A DNA stretch of 34,160 bases. Source: Candidatus Gastranaerophilales bacterium. GTDB lineage: Bacteria > Cyanobacteriota > Vampirovibrionia > Gastranaerophilales > Gastranaerophilaceae. The DNA lies in assembly GCA_947624645.1 (NCBI GenBank), contig CANQLG010000020.1:1-34160 (forward strand). Direction: 5' to 3'. The notes under the pieces were generated by a model that worked only from the letters and a program-made list of their open reading frames with translations, was not told where the DNA came from and did not search any database. Position numbers and translations under genes: made by a program. Numbering within the stretch: the first letter of the stretch is position 1; the number at the start of each line of letters is the position of its first letter. Positions 32,873 through 34,160 of this stretch are shown piece after piece.

Positions 32873-33821
32873 TATATTTTCCGAAATTTTTGGATGCTAT
32901 TATAAAATTATAACAGAAATAGTTAATAACTCACCGGTTAGTGTTAATGAAATCAAAGATATAATAAATGATAACGGATACACTGAGAGCTGTTTTCATC
33001 TTTTACCCCAAATTGAATCATTACCTTTTATTGAAAAAAAAGATGATAAATACTATTCGCTTTTAAAAAATAAAATTAAAATGCCGATTACAAATATTGA
33101 AAAAAGCTGGTTAAAGGCAATATCGCAAGACCCTAGATTTGACTTATTTACAGAAACATATGACAAATCGAAATTAAACGATATTGAACCATTATATGAA
33201 CAGGAACAATTCAAATACTATGATAAATACTCTGATGGCGATGATTATAGAAATTATTACTATCAAAAAAACTTCCGCAAGATTAATACGGCAATGAATA
33301 ACTTAACTCCCGTAAAGATTATATACCAAAGCCCCAACCGAAATAATGAAGAAACTATCGGACATTATATTCCTTTAAAATTTGAATTTTCTCCAAAAGA
33401 TGATAAATTTAGAATTTTCGCAGCAAGAATAAAAGATAGAAAACTATATGACTATGTTTGTTTGAATATGGGCAGAATTTTGGAAGTAAAAAATTCTAAT
33501 GAAATTTTTAAGGGGAAATTAAACCTTGATAATCATATGGAAAAATTTAATTCTAAAGAACCTGTAATAGTGGAAATATATGATGATAGAAATGCCATAG
33601 AACGTTTTATGATAGAATTTTCAACATATCGTAAAGAAAGTGAATTTGATGATAATACAAAAATCTGTACTACAAAAATTTATTATCGTAAATCTGATGA
33701 AATAGAAGTTTTGATTAAACTTTTATCTTTTGGTCCTACGATTAAAGTTCTGGGACCGGAAAATTTTTTGAAACTGATTAAATACAGAATTCAAAAACAA
33801 ATTGAAATGATTAAGAAATAA
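32865..33821 (+). CDS. WYL-domain protein (second of a tandem pair)
   Basis: 318 residues. A short N-terminal helical domain (MNNIFSEIFGCYYKIITEIV) precedes a WYL domain (about 135-215) with HYIPLKFEFSPKDDKFRIFA and LNMGRILEV. A C-terminal extension ends LLSFGPTIKVLGPENF, the usual WYL C-terminal signature. A DNA-binding helix-turn-helix is weaker than in the partner. Start at the ATG at 32865, with GGAGG eight bases upstream; it overlaps the first WYL gene by 8 bases, so the two probably form a heteromer as PafB/PafC do. Ends before a terminator shared with the tRNA-Asp side. Confidence 0.83.
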   Translation: MNNIFSEIFGCYYKIITEIVNNSPVSVNEIKDIINDNGYTESCFHLLPQIESLPFIEKKDDKYYSLLKNKIKMPITNIEKSWLKAISQDPRFDLFTETYDKSKLNDIEPLYEQEQFKYYDKYSDGDDYRNYYYQKNFRKINTAMNNLTPVKIIYQSPNRNNEETIGHYIPLKFEFSPKDDKFRIFAARIKDRKLYDYVCLNMGRILEVKNSNEIFKGKLNLDNHMEKFNSKEPVIVEIYDDRNAIERFMIEFSTYRKESEFDDNTKICTTKIYYRKSDEIEVLIKLLSFGPTIKVLGPENFLKLIKYRIQKQIEMIKK

Positions 33822-33831
33822 CTTATTTTGA

Positions 33832-33911
33832 CTTTTGCTCGTTCTCGCCAAACAAATTCAAAAAAAAGAGAGCTTACGCTCTCTTTTTAAATGGCGGGAC
33901 CGACGAGGCTC
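33832..33911. repeat. Partial duplicate of the tRNA-Asp 3' end, terminator and flank (copy A)
   Basis: CTTTTGCTCGTTCTCGC (33832-33848), a terminator hairpin, then TTTTAAATGGCGGGACC and GACGAGGCTC (to 33911). The same order occurs at 33983-34060, where the last part is the 3' end of tRNA-Asp. The tRNA part is 20 bases, so copy A cannot encode a tRNA. Hairpin arms and loops differ between copies, although both remain able to pair. Confidence 0.75.
33863..33888. terminator. Intrinsic terminator after the WYL operon (copy A of a duplicated unit)
   Basis: An 11-bp stem (33863-33873 with 33878-33888), loop TTAC, A and T runs on either side. It would end the WYL transcript. It is also the downstream part of a duplicated tRNA-Asp 3' end plus terminator unit. 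Confidence 0.85.
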
Positions 33912-33982
33912 TCACAGCTACGTTTCACTCCGCATACAAGCTCACTCGCTTCACCTTCGGTTCAGCGGTTCGTTTTGTATCG

Positions 33983-34060
33983 CTTTTGCTCGTTCTCGCT
34001 TCCTTTCTCAACAAAAAAGAGGACAAAAGCCCTCTTTTAAATGGCGGGACCGACGAGGCT
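33983..34060. repeat. Flank, terminator and 3' end of tRNA-Asp (copy B of the duplicated unit)
   Basis: Partner of 33832-33911, with exact 17-base and 26-base matches at its two ends. The sequence between the copies (33912-33970) is relatively GC-rich, with TTCACCTTCGGTTCAGCGG, unlike its surroundings. Confidence 0.72.
34015..34038 (-). terminator. Terminator of tRNA-Asp
   Basis: Stem AAAAGAGG/CCTCTTTT (34015-34022 with 34031-34038), 8-base loop, followed on the minus strand by a T-run, three bases after the tRNA-Asp CCA. Confidence 0.75.
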
Positions 34061-34119
34061 CGAACTCGCGACCTTCTGCGTGACAGGCAGACACTCTAAC
34101 CAAACTGAGCTACGATCCC
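34042..34119 (-). tRNA. tRNA-Asp (anticodon GUC)
   Basis: On the complement, acceptor GGGATCG pairs with CGGTCCC (one G-U), G73 discriminator, and CCA is encoded. The anticodon stem TCTGC/GCAGA encloses loop CTGTCAC, giving GTC. T arm GCGAG-TTCGAGC-CTCGT. Followed by its own terminator. Confidence 0.95.
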
Positions 34120-34160
34120 AACGCAACTTATTATATTCTAAGCAAAAAAAAATTGCAACA

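Noticed and set aside
33892-34061. Attachment sites (attL/attR) of an integrated element at tRNA-Asp
   Set aside because: The direct repeats are only about 150 bases apart, with no integrase or cargo between them, and the repeat includes the terminator flank. Duplication is simpler.
33835-34083. An 82-residue open frame over the tRNA-Asp region
   Set aside because: It spans a terminator, a repeat and part of a tRNA, so it is non-coding.

Overview
The window is about 34 kb of AT-rich bacterial chromosome, densely coding, with ordinary Shine-Dalgarno (SD) sites. It looks like an anaerobic or microaerophilic fermenter: it carries a sodium-pumping oxaloacetate decarboxylase, a probable Re-type citrate synthase pathway, and thiol-based oxidant defence. 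CtpA carries a secretion signal, and the EF-Tu N-terminus is of a cyanobacterial-like type. The protein style (DUF805-like small membrane proteins, long coiled-coil CHAP proteins) reminds me of gut Vampirovibrionia (Candidatus Gastranaerophilales). That assignment is an inference of modest confidence; an rRNA or marker gene would be needed to confirm it.

Layout. (a) 1-830, minus strand: promoter, tRNA-Thr(UGU), tRNA-Tyr(GUA), a rearranged spacer, tRNA-Thr(GGU), tuf. This is the classical thrU-tyrU-glyT-thrT-tufB order with the tRNA-Gly missing. (b) 884-7273, plus: trxA, two small membrane proteins and panE, then four tightly packed genes for a homocitrate/Re-citrate synthase-family enzyme, a two-subunit aconitase/homoaconitase and an NAD-type isocitrate dehydrogenase. 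Active-site signatures favour 2-oxoglutarate synthesis over leucine synthesis. (c) 7458-12007, plus: two paralogous coiled-coil proteins with C-terminal CHAP domains, ending in a strong terminator shared with the next operon. (d) 12018-16490, minus: a stand-alone response-regulator receiver, biotin-protein ligase and oadG-oadA-oadB. The ligase gene overlaps the biotin enzyme operon it presumably serves. (e) 16560-18572: a 54-residue small protein, a GtrB-like glycosyltransferase and a YdjC-family deacetylase. (f) 18536-20839, minus: a large protein of unknown function with seven perfect-length 48-bp repeats. (g) 21075-23848, plus: two small possibly paralogous proteins, Hsp20, an ACT-like TM1266-family protein and a CoA-disulfide-reductase/NADH-oxidase-type flavoenzyme. 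Then come CtpA, a Bcp-type peroxiredoxin and an unknown protein. (h) 26729-28896: a radical SAM protein with an unusual CX4CX2C motif, coupled to a small helical protein. (i) 29290-33821: an RNA-repair island. tRNA-Phe, tRNA-His, rtcB (RNA ligase) and an RlaP-type nucleotidyltransferase lie head-to-tail on the minus strand; two overlapping WYL-domain genes diverge from them. (j) 33832-34119: tRNA-Asp and a partial tandem duplication of its 3' end and terminator.

The most system-like features are the RNA-repair island, where the ligase gene sits directly behind two tRNA genes and opposite a tandem WYL pair, and the citrate-to-2-oxoglutarate operon built from LeuA/LeuCD/LeuB-superfamily enzymes. 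Several genes appear to have leaderless promoters, and several intergenic inverted repeats look regulatory.
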